Shown here piece after piece: positions 1-7,316 of a stretch of 8,726 nt of DNA. The translations under genes and the position numbers were made by a program. The stretch's first letter is position 1. Every line of letters starts with the position of its first letter. This DNA comes from Desulfovibrio sp. (GTDB lineage: Bacteria; Desulfobacterota; Desulfovibrionia; Desulfovibrionales; Desulfovibrionaceae). The notes beneath the pieces were generated by a model. It did not search any database. It saw only the letters and a list, made by a program, of their open reading frames with translations, and had not been told where the DNA came from. The DNA lies in NCBI GenBank assembly GCA_020217165.1, contig JAIWOE010000155.1, forward strand, positions 1-8,726, written 5' to 3'.

Positions 1-385
1 CAAGGGCCCAGGCGGCCCCGCCCAGCAGGCCCGCCAGCATGGCCGCCGGGGCCAGGAGCCAGGCTGGAGCGCCAGGCAGCAGAAAAAGCGCCGTGCCCGC
101 AGCGGCGATGCCGCCGGCAACCAGCTGGCCTTCGGCCCCTATGTTCCACAGCTGCATTTGCACGGCCCAGGCCACGGCCAGGCCCGTCAGGGTCAGGGGG
201 GCGGCCTTGACCAGCCATTCCGCGATGTTGTTCCAGGAACCGAAGGTCCCCGTGAGCATGTGCCCCCAGGCTGCCAGGGGAGACTGGCCGCAGAACAGGA
301 AGGTCAGGGACCCCAGACACAGGGTGGCGATCAGGGCCGCAGCCAGGGACAGGGCAATGGCCAGGCGATGCGCGGATACTGTCAT
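1..385 (-). CDS. ABC transporter permease, nucleoside/BMP-uptake type (3' end outside window)
   Basis: Inner-membrane permease of an ABC importer. Only the first 128 codons are present; the gene runs off the left edge. The start at 385 is set by an ATGA overlap with the stop of the upstream ATPase gene and by a GGGAG about 7 nt before it, so the two are probably translationally coupled. The translation is very hydrophobic, with likely membrane segments at about residues 9-32, 58-76, 88-104 and 107-127. WNIGAEGQ at residues 80-87, after the KAAPLTLTGLAVA stretch, is typical of the YufP/NupP-like permeases that work with BMP-type lipoproteins and RbsA-like double ATPases. Known members import nucleosides; the substrate here is inferred from that family and from the phosphoribosyltransferase in the same operon. 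A second permease and a BmpA-like binding protein would be expected further left but cannot be seen. Confidence 0.85.
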   Translation of the reverse strand, partial: MTVSAHRLAIALSLAAALIATLCLGSLTFLFCGQSPLAAWGHMLTGTFGSWNNIAEWLVKAAPLTLTGLAVAWAVQMQLWNIGAEGQLVAGGIAAAGTALFLLPGAPAWLLAPAAMLAGLLGGAAWAL

Positions 386-1911
386 GCCGCGGCTCCCGCC
401 ATGAGCAGGCCGATGCGGTGGAGCCCATCGCCTTCCTGGTGCTGCAGGGAGACGACATCCATGATCTGGCCCCGGAAGAACACGGCCACGCGGTCCGCCA
501 GGGAGAGGGCTTCCTTGAGGTCTCCCGTCACCAGCAGGATGCCGGCTTCGGCCCTGGCCTGCAGCAGGGCGTGCCACACGGCCCGGGCAGCCCGCACGTC
601 CAGGCCCTGGGTGGGTTGCTCCACCACCAGCACCCGGGGGTGGCGGTCCAGTTCACGCCCCAGGATGAGCTTTTGCAAGTTCCCGCCAGACAAGGAACCG
701 GCCAGGGTTTCGGGCGCCGGGGCGGCGATCTGGTGTCGGGCAATGGCCTGGGCCGCGGCTGCTGTGGCGGCGCGCCTGTCCAATGAGCCCAGCCAGCGCA
801 ACAGGGGGGCCGGGCGGATGAATTCATGATCCCGGGTCAGCATGTAGTTCTCGGTGATGGTCATGTTCCCCACACTGCCCACATGGTGGCGATCCTCGGG
901 AACACAGGCCATGAGGCGCCGGGGGGGCTGGAAGTCCCGGGCCGGCATGGACGTTCCGGCCACGGTCACGATGCCGGCGCTGAAGCGTTCCAGCCCGGCC
1001 AGGCAGGCGGCCAGGCGCTCCTGTCCATTGCCTGCCACACCCACGGCCGCCAGAATCTCGCCCCGGTGCAGGTGGAGGGACAGCCCGGCGAATCCGTTTC
1101 CGCAGGCCTGTTCCAGGCGCAGCACCTCTTCGCCCAGGGGCGGGCGCGGGGCGCGGGCCTCGGCCTCCACGCTCAACACCACTTCGCGGCCCACCATGAG
1201 CCGGGCCAGTTCACCGCGGTTGGTCACATCGGCGGGGGCAATGCCCGTGGCCACCAGCCGGCCGCGGCGCAATACGGAAATCTCATCGGCATGGGCCAGC
1301 ACTTCTTCCAGTTTGTGGGTGATGACGATGATGGCTCGATCCTCCGCGGCCAGGGCCTTGAGGATGCCGAACAGCTGTTCGCTTTCCCCGGGAGTGAGCA
1401 CGGCCGTGGGTTCGTCCAGGATGAGCAGACGGGCATCCCGGGCCAGGAGCTTGAGGATTTCCGCCCGCTGCCGTTGGCCCATGCTGAGGTCGGCCACCCG
1501 GGCCTCGGGGGGCACGTCCAGTCCGTAGCGTTGGCCCAGGGTCTGCACCAGGGTGGCTGCCTGGCGCACACACAGGTCCGGCCGGTGCAGGGCCAGGTTT
1601 TCGGCCACGGTGAAGGATGCCACGAGCATGAGCCGCTGGTAGACCATGCCCACCCCCAGGGCGATGGCCTGGGCCGGGGAGGCGAAGACGACGGGCCGCC
1701 CGTGGTGCAGGATGGTGCCGCTGTCCGGCCGGGCACGGCCCGCCAGCATGGACATGAGAGTGGACTTGCCGGCGCCGTTTTCCCCCAGCAGGGCGTGGAT
1801 GCGCCCGGTGTGGATGTCCAGCGAAATGGATTGGTTGGCCAGGACAGGGCCAAAGCGTTTGCTGAGCTCGCGCACGGCGAAGCACGGTGCGGGCGGGGGC
1901 GGGGCAGTCAT
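382..1911 (-). CDS. Double-domain ABC transporter ATPase, nucleoside/sugar-uptake type
   Basis: Cytoplasmic ATPase of 509 aa with two fused nucleotide-binding domains, as in RbsA/MglA and YufO/NupO proteins. Domain 1 (about 11-245) is intact: Walker A GENGAGKST at 43-51, signature LSMGQ at 142-146, Walker B LLILDEP at 162-168 and the switch His199 in THK. Domain 2 (about 262-500) is degenerate at its own ATP site: GVAGNGQ at 291-297 replaces Walker A and has no Lys-Ser/Thr, Walker B reads VLVVEQP (427-433) with Gln at the catalytic Glu position, and TGD stands where TH is usual. Its signature LSGGN (407-411) is intact. Such asymmetry is common in this family. The start is uncertain: ATG at 1911 suits the family N-terminus but has no clear Shine-Dalgarno; an ATG at 1980 would overlap the upstream gene and add a Pro-rich stretch. 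The stop overlaps the permease start. Confidence 0.9.
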   Translation of the reverse strand: MTAPPPPAPCFAVRELSKRFGPVLANQSISLDIHTGRIHALLGENGAGKSTLMSMLAGRARPDSGTILHHGRPVVFASPAQAIALGVGMVYQRLMLVASFTVAENLALHRPDLCVRQAATLVQTLGQRYGLDVPPEARVADLSMGQRQRAEILKLLARDARLLILDEPTAVLTPGESEQLFGILKALAAEDRAIIVITHKLEEVLAHADEISVLRRGRLVATGIAPADVTNRGELARLMVGREVVLSVEAEARAPRPPLGEEVLRLEQACGNGFAGLSLHLHRGEILAAVGVAGNGQERLAACLAGLERFSAGIVTVAGTSMPARDFQPPRRLMACVPEDRHHVGSVGNMTITENYMLTRDHEFIRPAPLLRWLGSLDRRAATAAAAQAIARHQIAAPAPETLAGSLSGGNLQKLILGRELDRHPRVLVVEQPTQGLDVRAARAVWHALLQARAEAGILLVTGDLKEALSLADRVAVFFRGQIMDVVSLQHQEGDGLHRIGLLMAGAAA

Positions 1912-1939
1912 GCTGGGGGCGGGGCGGCGGGTGAGCGGG

Positions 1940-2593
1940 TCAGGGGTTGGGGACGGGCGCGGGCAGGGTGGCCAGGGCATGGATGGGCGCGGGCAGGGTC
2001 ACGGCGGGCACGCCTTCCGTGGCGGCGCAGAACACCCCCAGCACCGGCGGCATGGGCTGTTCCAGCTGGCGCATGACTTCCTCCAACAAATCACACAGCC
2101 CCAGCAGGGTGCCACCACTGGAAACCACGTCATCGATGATCACCAGCCCGCGGGTGGCGGTGGCCAGCAGGCGCATGTCCCGTTCGTACATGGCCAGAAA
2201 CTTGCCGCCGGAGGTGACGGATTCCACGGCCATCTGGATCACCGGGCGCACACCGGCTTCCATGTGCGGCTTGACGCGGTTGTACGCCACGGCCATCTCC
2301 TCCACGCCCAGGGCTTCGGCCGTGGTCTGGGCCAGTTGCAGGGCCTTTTCCACCACGCAGACAAAGACCACGCCCTCCAGGGTGCCCACCTTCTCCTGGA
2401 TGCGCCGAGCCAAGAGCCGGCCCAGGTCCTGGTTGAGGCGGATTTGCCCCACCAGATTCAGGGAGGCGATGCGCACGCCGCCGGCGCAGCCGCAGCCGCC
2501 CACCACCACCAGGGGGAGTTCCACGGCGTAGGGCAGCCCGGGGATTTCCAGCCGATATTTGTCGCCGGTTTCACGGCTGTGCAACACGTCCAT
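1940..2593 (-). CDS. Adenine-phosphoribosyltransferase-like protein
   Basis: Predicted cytoplasmic purine salvage enzyme (217 aa) of the type I phosphoribosyltransferase fold, which joins a base to PRPP to give a nucleoside monophosphate. The diagnostic PRPP loop is GLVIIDDVVSSGGT at residues 149-162, with the two Asp at 154-155. Upstream, a VEKALQLAQTTAEALG stretch (81-96) and YNRVKPHMEAGV (104-115) resemble the corresponding parts of APRT-like proteins (COG0503 type). The first 45 residues, including a VGGCGCAGG run at 31-39, are less typical, so the substrate (adenine, xanthine or another base) is not assigned. ATG at 2593 is supported by GAGGAG 5 nt upstream. The stop lies 28 nt before the chosen ATPase start, so both are probably on one transcript, which suggests uptake coupled to trapping as nucleotide. 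Confidence 0.8.
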   Translation of the reverse strand: MDVLHSRETGDKYRLEIPGLPYAVELPLVVVGGCGCAGGVRIASLNLVGQIRLNQDLGRLLARRIQEKVGTLEGVVFVCVVEKALQLAQTTAEALGVEEMAVAYNRVKPHMEAGVRPVIQMAVESVTSGGKFLAMYERDMRLLATATRGLVIIDDVVSSGGTLLGLCDLLEEVMRQLEQPMPPVLGVFCAATEGVPAVTLPAPIHALATLPAPVPNP

Positions 2594-2631
2594 GCCAGCT
2601 CCTCATCCATACTAACTAAGAGAGAGTGTGC

Positions 2632-2651
2632 GCCAATGCCGGGCCAATGCC
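2632..2651. repeat. Two direct copies of GCCAATGCC, 11 bp apart
   Basis: GCCAATGCC occurs at 2632-2640 and again, exactly, at 2643-2651, separated by GG. The centres are 11 bp apart, about one helical turn. The pair lies 39 bp upstream of the phosphoribosyltransferase start (minus strand), in the 109 bp gap after the membrane-protein gene. This is a plausible place for an operator, but no regulator is known to me for this sequence. Confidence 0.45.
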
Positions 2652-2702
2652 TGAGCAGGGTACGTGGTTCGGCCGGGCGACGTCAACCGCCGGAGCCGGG
2701 TC

Positions 2703-3395
2703 TCATGGCGCTCCCGTGGCACGGTCCAGGCGATCGGCCAGATCCTGCAGCAGGGATCGCGCCGTGACCTGCAGGGCGGCGGCGTCCTCGGGGCTGGAAG
2801 TCATGGCCGCCAGCAGCTGCAGGGCGAAGATGCAGTTGGGGGACTGGTCCGCCTCGGTGCAGGCCGCCAGGTCCCTGGCGCTGCGGGCCACGCCGGCGAC
2901 AATGGCGGCTGCCGGCTGGCCAGACGCGTCGGACGCGTCGGACAAGTCGGACAGGCCGCCCCTTTCCGCCTGATGGGCCTGCCAGACCAGACGCTGCACC
3001 AGGGGTTCGGCGGTGACGTAATACCCCAGGCTAAGCAGGGCCGGGGACAGGGGTGCTGGATTGGTCGGCACGTACCGGGCCGCCAGGCCGGGAAGATCCA
3101 GGCCGGGGGGGGCATGGGCAGGGGTGTGGCTGGAGATGAGCGCGGTGGCCAGGTCGGTGAGCATGTCGTCCGGTGGCGGGGCCTCCAGGCGCAGGGTGGG
3201 AGCGGGGGCGGAACCAAAGCCGGCTCCCGGGGGGGGCGGGATGGGCCGCAGTGGAGCAGTTCTCTGCAGTGCTGTACCATTGGCATGCACCACCGTGGGG
3301 CTGGGGGCGCTGAGGGCCCAAAGCAACAGGACACAGGCGGCCGTCAGGAGCAGGGTTCCGGCGGCCAGGACGAGCAGCGGGTGCACGCGGCGCAC
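2703..3395 (-). CDS. Membrane-anchored protein of unknown function
   Basis: I do not recognise this 230 aa protein. It has a basic N-terminus (MRRVHP) and one strong hydrophobic segment at about 7-29 with no good cleavage site; Cys21 lies inside the segment in a poor lipobox context (TAAC followed by hydrophobic residues), so a single-span anchor with the rest in the periplasm is more likely than a lipoprotein. A Pro/Ala-rich linker follows (about 45-77), then a helical domain (about 78-225) with two cysteines, Cys179 and Cys188, that could pair. An acidic Ser-Asp repeat occupies 149-159. The start is GTG at 3395, supported by AGGAG at 3410-3406 (10 nt spacing); an in-frame TAA a little upstream rules out a much longer form. 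It is followed on the same strand, after 109 bp, by the phosphoribosyltransferase gene. Whether it belongs to that operon is open. Confidence 0.65.
   Translation of the reverse strand: MRRVHPLLVLAAGTLLLTAACVLLLWALSAPSPTVVHANGTALQRTAPLRPIPPPPGAGFGSAPAPTLRLEAPPPDDMLTDLATALISSHTPAHAPPGLDLPGLAARYVPTNPAPLSPALLSLGYYVTAEPLVQRLVWQAHQAERGGLSDLSDASDASGQPAAAIVAGVARSARDLAACTEADQSPNCIFALQLLAAMTSSPEDAAALQVTARSLLQDLADRLDRATGAP
2923..2949 (-). repeat. Tandem 9-bp repeat encoding Ser-Asp-Ala units
   Basis: On the plus strand GACGCGTCG is repeated twice (2923-2931, 2932-2940) and followed by the variant GACAAGTCG (2941-2949). Read on the minus strand in the membrane-protein gene this gives SDLSDASDASG. Each unit is three codons, so gain or loss of a copy keeps the frame. 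It may vary in length between strains. Confidence 0.7.
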
Positions 3396-3444
3396 GGCGT
3401 CGAGACTCCTGGTTGCATGATAATAATGTGTTTATCGCCTAACA

Positions 3445-3495
3445 CCTTGCTGCCACATGGGCAAGGGGGCTCACCCCCCTTGAATCCGGAGGGGG
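3445..3495. promoter_or_regulatory. Three overlapping, mutually exclusive hairpins upstream of the HD-GYP gene
   Basis: In the 197 bp between two divergent genes, three stems compete. H1: CCTTGC (3445-3450) with GCAAGG (3461-3466). H2: AAGGGGG (3463-3469) with CCCCCTT (3475-3481). H3: the same CCCCCTT (3475-3481) with GGAGGGGG (3488-3495), one G-T pair. H1 and H2 share AAGG; H2 and H3 share CCCCCTT. No T-run follows, so it is not a plain terminator. It ends about 97 nt before the HD-GYP start. Whether either transcript includes it is unknown. Confidence 0.4.
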
Positions 3496-3592
3496 ATTGT
3501 GTCACATCTCGCGCGACGGGATATGCATTTGGCGAAGTTTCGTGCCGCATGCCTTCGGCGCATGGCCGGCACCTCAGTCTGGCGGATACACG

Positions 3593-4822
3593 ATGATCAT
3601 CAAAATCAGTGTGGCGGGATTGCAGCCGGGCATGTGCCTGGTGAACCCTGGGCTGCAGCAGCAAGATCACCCCGAGATCTGTCTCCGGGACCTGCAGGTG
3701 GAGGATGCGGCCCAGATTCAGGAATTGCGGGACCGGCACTTTACCGATGTCTTTATCGATACCGACAAAGGCCCGTACTTCCGGGAACGGCCAGAGGAGA
3801 AGGTGCGCATGGAGCGCATGTTCTCGCAGGTGTCCCAGGAAAATCCCACCGCCGTGGCCAGTGCGCCGCCCTTCGACGCCGTGGCCGCAGTCCTGCCGCG
3901 GGCGGATGCCCAGTACACGCAGCTGGTGCAGTATTGCCGCACGTTTCTGGAGCAGATCAAGCTGGCCGGGGCCATTGATCTGGAGTCCAGCGAGTCGTTT
4001 GTGCAGGATGTCATTGCCCGGGAGGGCCCCAGCGGGCACGCCATGTATCTGCTTTCCAAGCTGCGCAGCTACGATGAATACACGTACACCCACACCCTCA
4101 ATGTCTCGCTGCTGGCCACCCTGTTTGGCAAGGCCCTGGGGCTCTCCCAGGACAACCTGATGGTGCTGGGCCTGGGGGGGCTGTTTCACGACATCGGCAA
4201 GATGCTGGTGCCGGAAAAGATCCTCAAGAAGCCCGGCTCCCTCACGGCCAAGGAAATGGAGGAGATGCGCCGGCACCCGGAATACGGCGCCCGCCTGCTG
4301 CGTGAACGCGGGGACGTTGCCGCTCCGGTGCTGCGTGTGGTGTTGGAGCATCACGAGCGCCACGATGGCAAGGGCTACCCCCGCGGCGTCGGCAATGGCC
4401 AGCTGGCCCATGCCTCCCAGCTCATGGCCATTGTGGACTGCTTTGACGCCCTGACCTCGGACCGTTTTTACGCCCGCGCCGTGCACCAGCACAAGGCCGT
4501 GTGCATCATCTACAATCTGCGGGGGTCCTCCTTTTCGCCTCCCATGGTGGATCGCTTCATCCGCTTTGTGGGCATTTATCCGGTGGGGTCCATTGTGGTC
4601 TTCCGCAACGGGATGAAGGCCATCGTCATCGAACAGAACGAACGCAGCCTGCTCCACCCCAAGGTCCGGGTAATCCTGGACAACCGCAACCGGTACTGCC
4701 CGCCCCGGGATGTGGATCTGGCGGAAGTCCGGCATACGGACCCCAATTTTGCCATCACCGAATGCCTGAGCAGCCGGGATTGCCGGATTCATATTGATGC
4801 GTACATGAAGGCGCCGGGCTGA
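3593..4822 (+). CDS. HD-GYP domain c-di-GMP phosphodiesterase with N-terminal DUF3391-like domain
   Basis: Predicted enzyme (409 aa) that hydrolyses the second messenger cyclic di-GMP, lowering its level and so favouring motility over surface attachment. The N-terminus (MIIKISVAGLQPGMCLVNPG, about 1-65) fits the DUF3391 domain often found before HD-GYP. The catalytic domain (about 150-300) has the expected metal and signature residues: His167 in HTLN, His199-Asp200 in HDIGK, His228 in HPEYG, His253-His254, HDGKGYP at 257-263 with the GYP triad intact, and Asp282 before DALTSDRFY. The C-terminal part (about 300-409), including GIYPVGSIV at 327-335, is the usual tail of this subfamily. There is no receiver domain and no membrane segment. 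ATG at 3593 is chosen because homology starts at once; the Shine-Dalgarno is weak (GGCGGA 6 nt upstream) and an in-frame ATG at 3497 would add 32 unlikely residues. The histidine kinase gene follows after 113 bp. Confidence 0.93.
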   Translation: MIIKISVAGLQPGMCLVNPGLQQQDHPEICLRDLQVEDAAQIQELRDRHFTDVFIDTDKGPYFRERPEEKVRMERMFSQVSQENPTAVASAPPFDAVAAVLPRADAQYTQLVQYCRTFLEQIKLAGAIDLESSESFVQDVIAREGPSGHAMYLLSKLRSYDEYTYTHTLNVSLLATLFGKALGLSQDNLMVLGLGGLFHDIGKMLVPEKILKKPGSLTAKEMEEMRRHPEYGARLLRERGDVAAPVLRVVLEHHERHDGKGYPRGVGNGQLAHASQLMAIVDCFDALTSDRFYARAVHQHKAVCIIYNLRGSSFSPPMVDRFIRFVGIYPVGSIVVFRNGMKAIVIEQNERSLLHPKVRVILDNRNRYCPPRDVDLAEVRHTDPNFAITECLSSRDCRIHIDAYMKAPG

Positions 4823-4935
4823 GGCGTACCAGCCTTGGGCGTCCGCCGGCACCTTGTTTTTTGTTCATGTTCATGAAATGAGCGATCCGTGTATCACGGT
4901 ATTCCCCAGCACCATTCTCCCCCGTGGCGTCATCC

Positions 4936-6702
4936 ATGACCATGGCGCATGTACTGTGCTTTCTGGCCGGGATGGCCGTTGCCGGCCTTGGGGCGGGGGC
5001 CTTGGTCTTGCGCCAGCGCCGGCGGCTCCGCCAGTGCCGGCAGGAGCAGGCGCCTGCGCCGGAACACGCCTTCCGCTCCCTGCTCGAAAACAGTTCCGAC
5101 GTCTTCTACCGCACCGATTCGCAGGGACGGCTGATCATGGTCAGTCCTTCGGCCCTGGAGCTGCTGGGCTTCGAATCCATGGAGGAGGTGCTGCATCGGC
5201 CCATGGATTCCTTCTGGGCCCGCCCTGAACAGCGTGCCGCCATGCTGGATGCCATTACCCGGCATGGGGCCGTGCGCGATTATGAAGTCACCCTGCGCCG
5301 CAAGCAGGGCGGCACCGTGGTGGTGGCCGTGAGCTCCTGTTTTTACCGCGATGCCCAGGGGGCCGTCCTGGGCGTGGAAGGAATATTCCGGGACATCAGC
5401 GACCGGAAAAAGGCCGAGGCCGCCCTGCTGGAGGCAGAACGCAAGTACCGGGAGCTGTTTGAACTGGCGCCGGTGGCCATCTTCCAGGCCACCCTGGAAG
5501 GGCGGTTCCTGACGGTGAATCCCGAATACGCCCGCATGGTTGGCTTTGCCTCTCCCCGGGAGATGGTGGATTGCATCGAAGATATCGCCCGCCAGCTCTA
5601 TGTGGATGGCGAAGACCGGCAGCGCTATGTGACCGCCTTGCAGGAGGATGGCAAGGTGGACGGCTTCGAGGTGCTGCTTCGCCGGCGCAATGGGGAGGAA
5701 TTCTGGGCCTCCATCACCACCAGGGTCCGCCGGGACGAAGCGGGTGGCGTGGACTTCATCTACGGCTTCATCGTGGACATCACCCGGCACAAGGAGGAAG
5801 CCGCCTTCCGCGCCCGCATGCACGAGGCCTTGGAGCAGCAGGTGGTGGAACGCACCAGGGAACTGGAGCTCAGCAACCGCCGTCTGCGGGAACTGGATCA
5901 GCTCAAGACCAGTTTCCTCTCCTCGGCGTCCCATGAGCTGCGCACCCCCCTTACCTCCATCCTCGGCTTCGCCAAAATCACGGCCAAGACCTTTGACCGC
6001 TACCTGCAGGGTGGTCCCGGGACCGATCCGCTCCAACGGGCCAAGGCTGAAACCATCAGATCCAACTTGGCCATCATCGCCAAGGAAGGCCTGCGGCTGG
6101 CCCGGCTGGTGAACGATCTGCTGGATGTCAACCGCATTGAGTCCGGGGCGGTGGAGTGGCGGCTGGAACCCTTGGATGTGGCAGGCTTGCTGGACGATGC
6201 CGCCCTGGCCGTGGCCGGGGACTTGGCCCAGCGGCCCCAGCTGACCCTGCGCATTGCCGCCGATCCCGGGCTCCCCCCAGTGCTGGCGGATCGCGACCGC
6301 ATCCATCAAGTGTTGTTGAATTTATTGCACAACGCCATCAAGTTCACCCCCCATGGCGAGGTGCGGCTGCTGGCCCGACTGGTGCAGTCGCCTGGAGAGA
6401 CCATGCCGGCGGACGCCTCGGCCCTCCCGGAATATGTAGAGTTGGTGGTGGAGGACGACGGCCCGGGCATCCCCGCCTCGGAACTGGAATTGGTGTTCGA
6501 AAAGTTCTTCCAAAGTCGCACCAGCACGCCAGACACCCTGCCGCCGGCCCACCTAACCGCGGCCAAAGGCGCCGGGCTGGGCTTGGCCATCTGCAGGCAG
6601 ATCGTGGAGCACCTGGGCGGCAGCATCCGGGCAGAGTCTCCCCCCGGCATGGGCGCACGCATTATCCTGCATCTGCCAGTGCAGCGCAACGACGCCGCCT
6701 AA
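4936..6702 (+). CDS. Membrane-tethered double-PAS sensor histidine kinase
   Basis: Sensor kinase of 588 aa. One membrane segment at about 5-25 is followed by basic residues (RQRRRLRQ), so nearly all of the protein is cytoplasmic. Two PAS/PAC modules follow, about 43-157 (ending FRDISDRKKAE) and 170-287 (ending IVDITRHKEE), then a coiled coil (about 288-325). The kinase core is complete: phospho-acceptor His333 in SASHELRTPLTS, N box around Asn466 (LLNLLHNAIKFTPHG), G1 DDGPGIP at 507-513, F box FEKFF at 521-525 and G2 GAGLGLAI at 545-552. The ligand is unknown; no haem or flavin residue can be assigned from PAS sequence alone. No response regulator or receiver domain is nearby, so it is an orphan in this window. 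The start is uncertain: GTG 4924, ATG 4936 and ATG 4942 are in frame and none has a clear Shine-Dalgarno. It may be cotranscribed with the HD-GYP gene, as I see no strong terminator between them. Confidence 0.92.
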   Translation: MTMAHVLCFLAGMAVAGLGAGALVLRQRRRLRQCRQEQAPAPEHAFRSLLENSSDVFYRTDSQGRLIMVSPSALELLGFESMEEVLHRPMDSFWARPEQRAAMLDAITRHGAVRDYEVTLRRKQGGTVVVAVSSCFYRDAQGAVLGVEGIFRDISDRKKAEAALLEAERKYRELFELAPVAIFQATLEGRFLTVNPEYARMVGFASPREMVDCIEDIARQLYVDGEDRQRYVTALQEDGKVDGFEVLLRRRNGEEFWASITTRVRRDEAGGVDFIYGFIVDITRHKEEAAFRARMHEALEQQVVERTRELELSNRRLRELDQLKTSFLSSASHELRTPLTSILGFAKITAKTFDRYLQGGPGTDPLQRAKAETIRSNLAIIAKEGLRLARLVNDLLDVNRIESGAVEWRLEPLDVAGLLDDAALAVAGDLAQRPQLTLRIAADPGLPPVLADRDRIHQVLLNLLHNAIKFTPHGEVRLLARLVQSPGETMPADASALPEYVELVVEDDGPGIPASELELVFEKFFQSRTSTPDTLPPAHLTAAKGAGLGLAICRQIVEHLGGSIRAESPPGMGARIILHLPVQRNDAA

Positions 6703-6777
6703 CCGTGACTGTTCCTCCACATGCCATGTGTCCGGCAGGGGGCGCCCGCCAGCACCCCGTGCTGTTTGCTGACGCAG

Positions 6778-7305
6778 CTACTGCCGCACGCGGGTGGGTT
6801 CCGCGTAATTGAATCCACCGTGGGCCAACAATTGCCACACCGAGGCCCAGCCGTCCCCCCACTGCAGCCGCTGCGGTCCGAAGGCCCGGCCCTGGCGCAG
6901 CCGTTCGGTGGCGTTCTCACCCTGGCGCAGCATGCCGGCCCGTTCCAGCAGCAGGCGGGGCAGTTCCACCTGGCCGTGCTGGCCATCCAGCAAATAAGCC
7001 CGCAGGTCGTGCTGCGTTTCAAAAACCCTGGCGCTGTACAACATCATCCGTGCCGGTGCAACTAGCCGCAGCGCCGACGCAAAGACGTAATGATCCGGCA
7101 AGGCTCGGTAGATGGAGAGTTTCCATTCCGAAGCGCCGGAGTGTACGGCGTTGCGTTCCGTGATGGTGGCCACGAGCTCTCCCATAAAATCAAGCGTATT
7201 GCGGCCATTCCTCGGCAGTGAGATCCATTTTTTGATGGGCGTGCTGCCCGCGAAGGCCGTTCGCTGGGCTCGCTGCTTCATGAAGGTAGAGATGTCAAAC
7301 GTCAT
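6778..7305 (-). CDS. Hypothetical protein, 175 aa
   Basis: I do not recognise a family. The protein is soluble, with no signal peptide or membrane segment, and arginine-rich (the N-terminal MTFDISTFMKQRAQRTAF and several RL/LR pairs). It has no cysteine. The central part (KLSIYRALPDHYVFASALRLVA, from about residue 62, then an ARVFETQHDLRAYLLDG stretch) looks like a compact alpha/beta fold; the C-terminal third is rich in Gly, Arg and Trp. ATG at 7305 is chosen because GGAGGG lies 7 nt upstream; reading on to an ATG at 7359 would run through two palindromes and is less likely. It converges with the kinase gene, leaving 75 bp between the two stops with no clear T-tailed terminator. Its codon use looks less uniform than its neighbours', and it sits next to the AT-rich gap, so recent acquisition is possible. 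Confidence 0.7.
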   Translation of the reverse strand: MTFDISTFMKQRAQRTAFAGSTPIKKWISLPRNGRNTLDFMGELVATITERNAVHSGASEWKLSIYRALPDHYVFASALRLVAPARMMLYSARVFETQHDLRAYLLDGQHGQVELPRLLLERAGMLRQGENATERLRQGRAFGPQRLQWGDGWASVWQLLAHGGFNYAEPTRVRQ

Positions 7306-7316
7306 GTCCTTACCCT

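Noticed and set aside
1912..1980. ATG 1980 as the start of the ABC ATPase
   Set aside because: It would overlap the phosphoribosyltransferase gene by 41 bp and add a Pro-rich stretch not found in the family. No ribosome binding site favours it.
826..2767. Long plus-strand open frames (826-2076 and 1646-2767)
   Set aside because: They lie opposite the ABC ATPase and phosphoribosyltransferase genes and have compositions rich in Gly, His and Gln with no motifs.
2703..3395. Lipoprotein signal in the membrane protein
   Set aside because: Cys21 is preceded by TAA rather than a proper lipobox and is followed by further hydrophobic residues, so a transmembrane anchor fits better.
3396..3592. Known c-di-GMP (GEMM) riboswitch upstream of the HD-GYP gene
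   Set aside because: I looked for the conserved core and tetraloop-receptor sequences and did not find them. Only the competing hairpins remain, reported separately.
3344..4852. Minus-strand open frame of 502 codons
   Set aside because: It is antisense to the HD-GYP gene, whose catalytic motifs are all intact. The long frame results from high GC content, and its translation (rich in His, Gln and Gly) resembles no protein.
4930..6309. Minus-strand open frame of 459 codons
   Set aside because: It is antisense to the histidine kinase, which has clear PAS, H-box and N-box motifs on the plus strand. The translation is low-complexity.
6703..6777. Bidirectional terminator between the kinase and the 175 aa gene
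   Set aside because: CACATG-C-CATGTG (6718-6730) and a bulged GC stem (6734-6750) are present, but neither is followed by a T-run on either strand.
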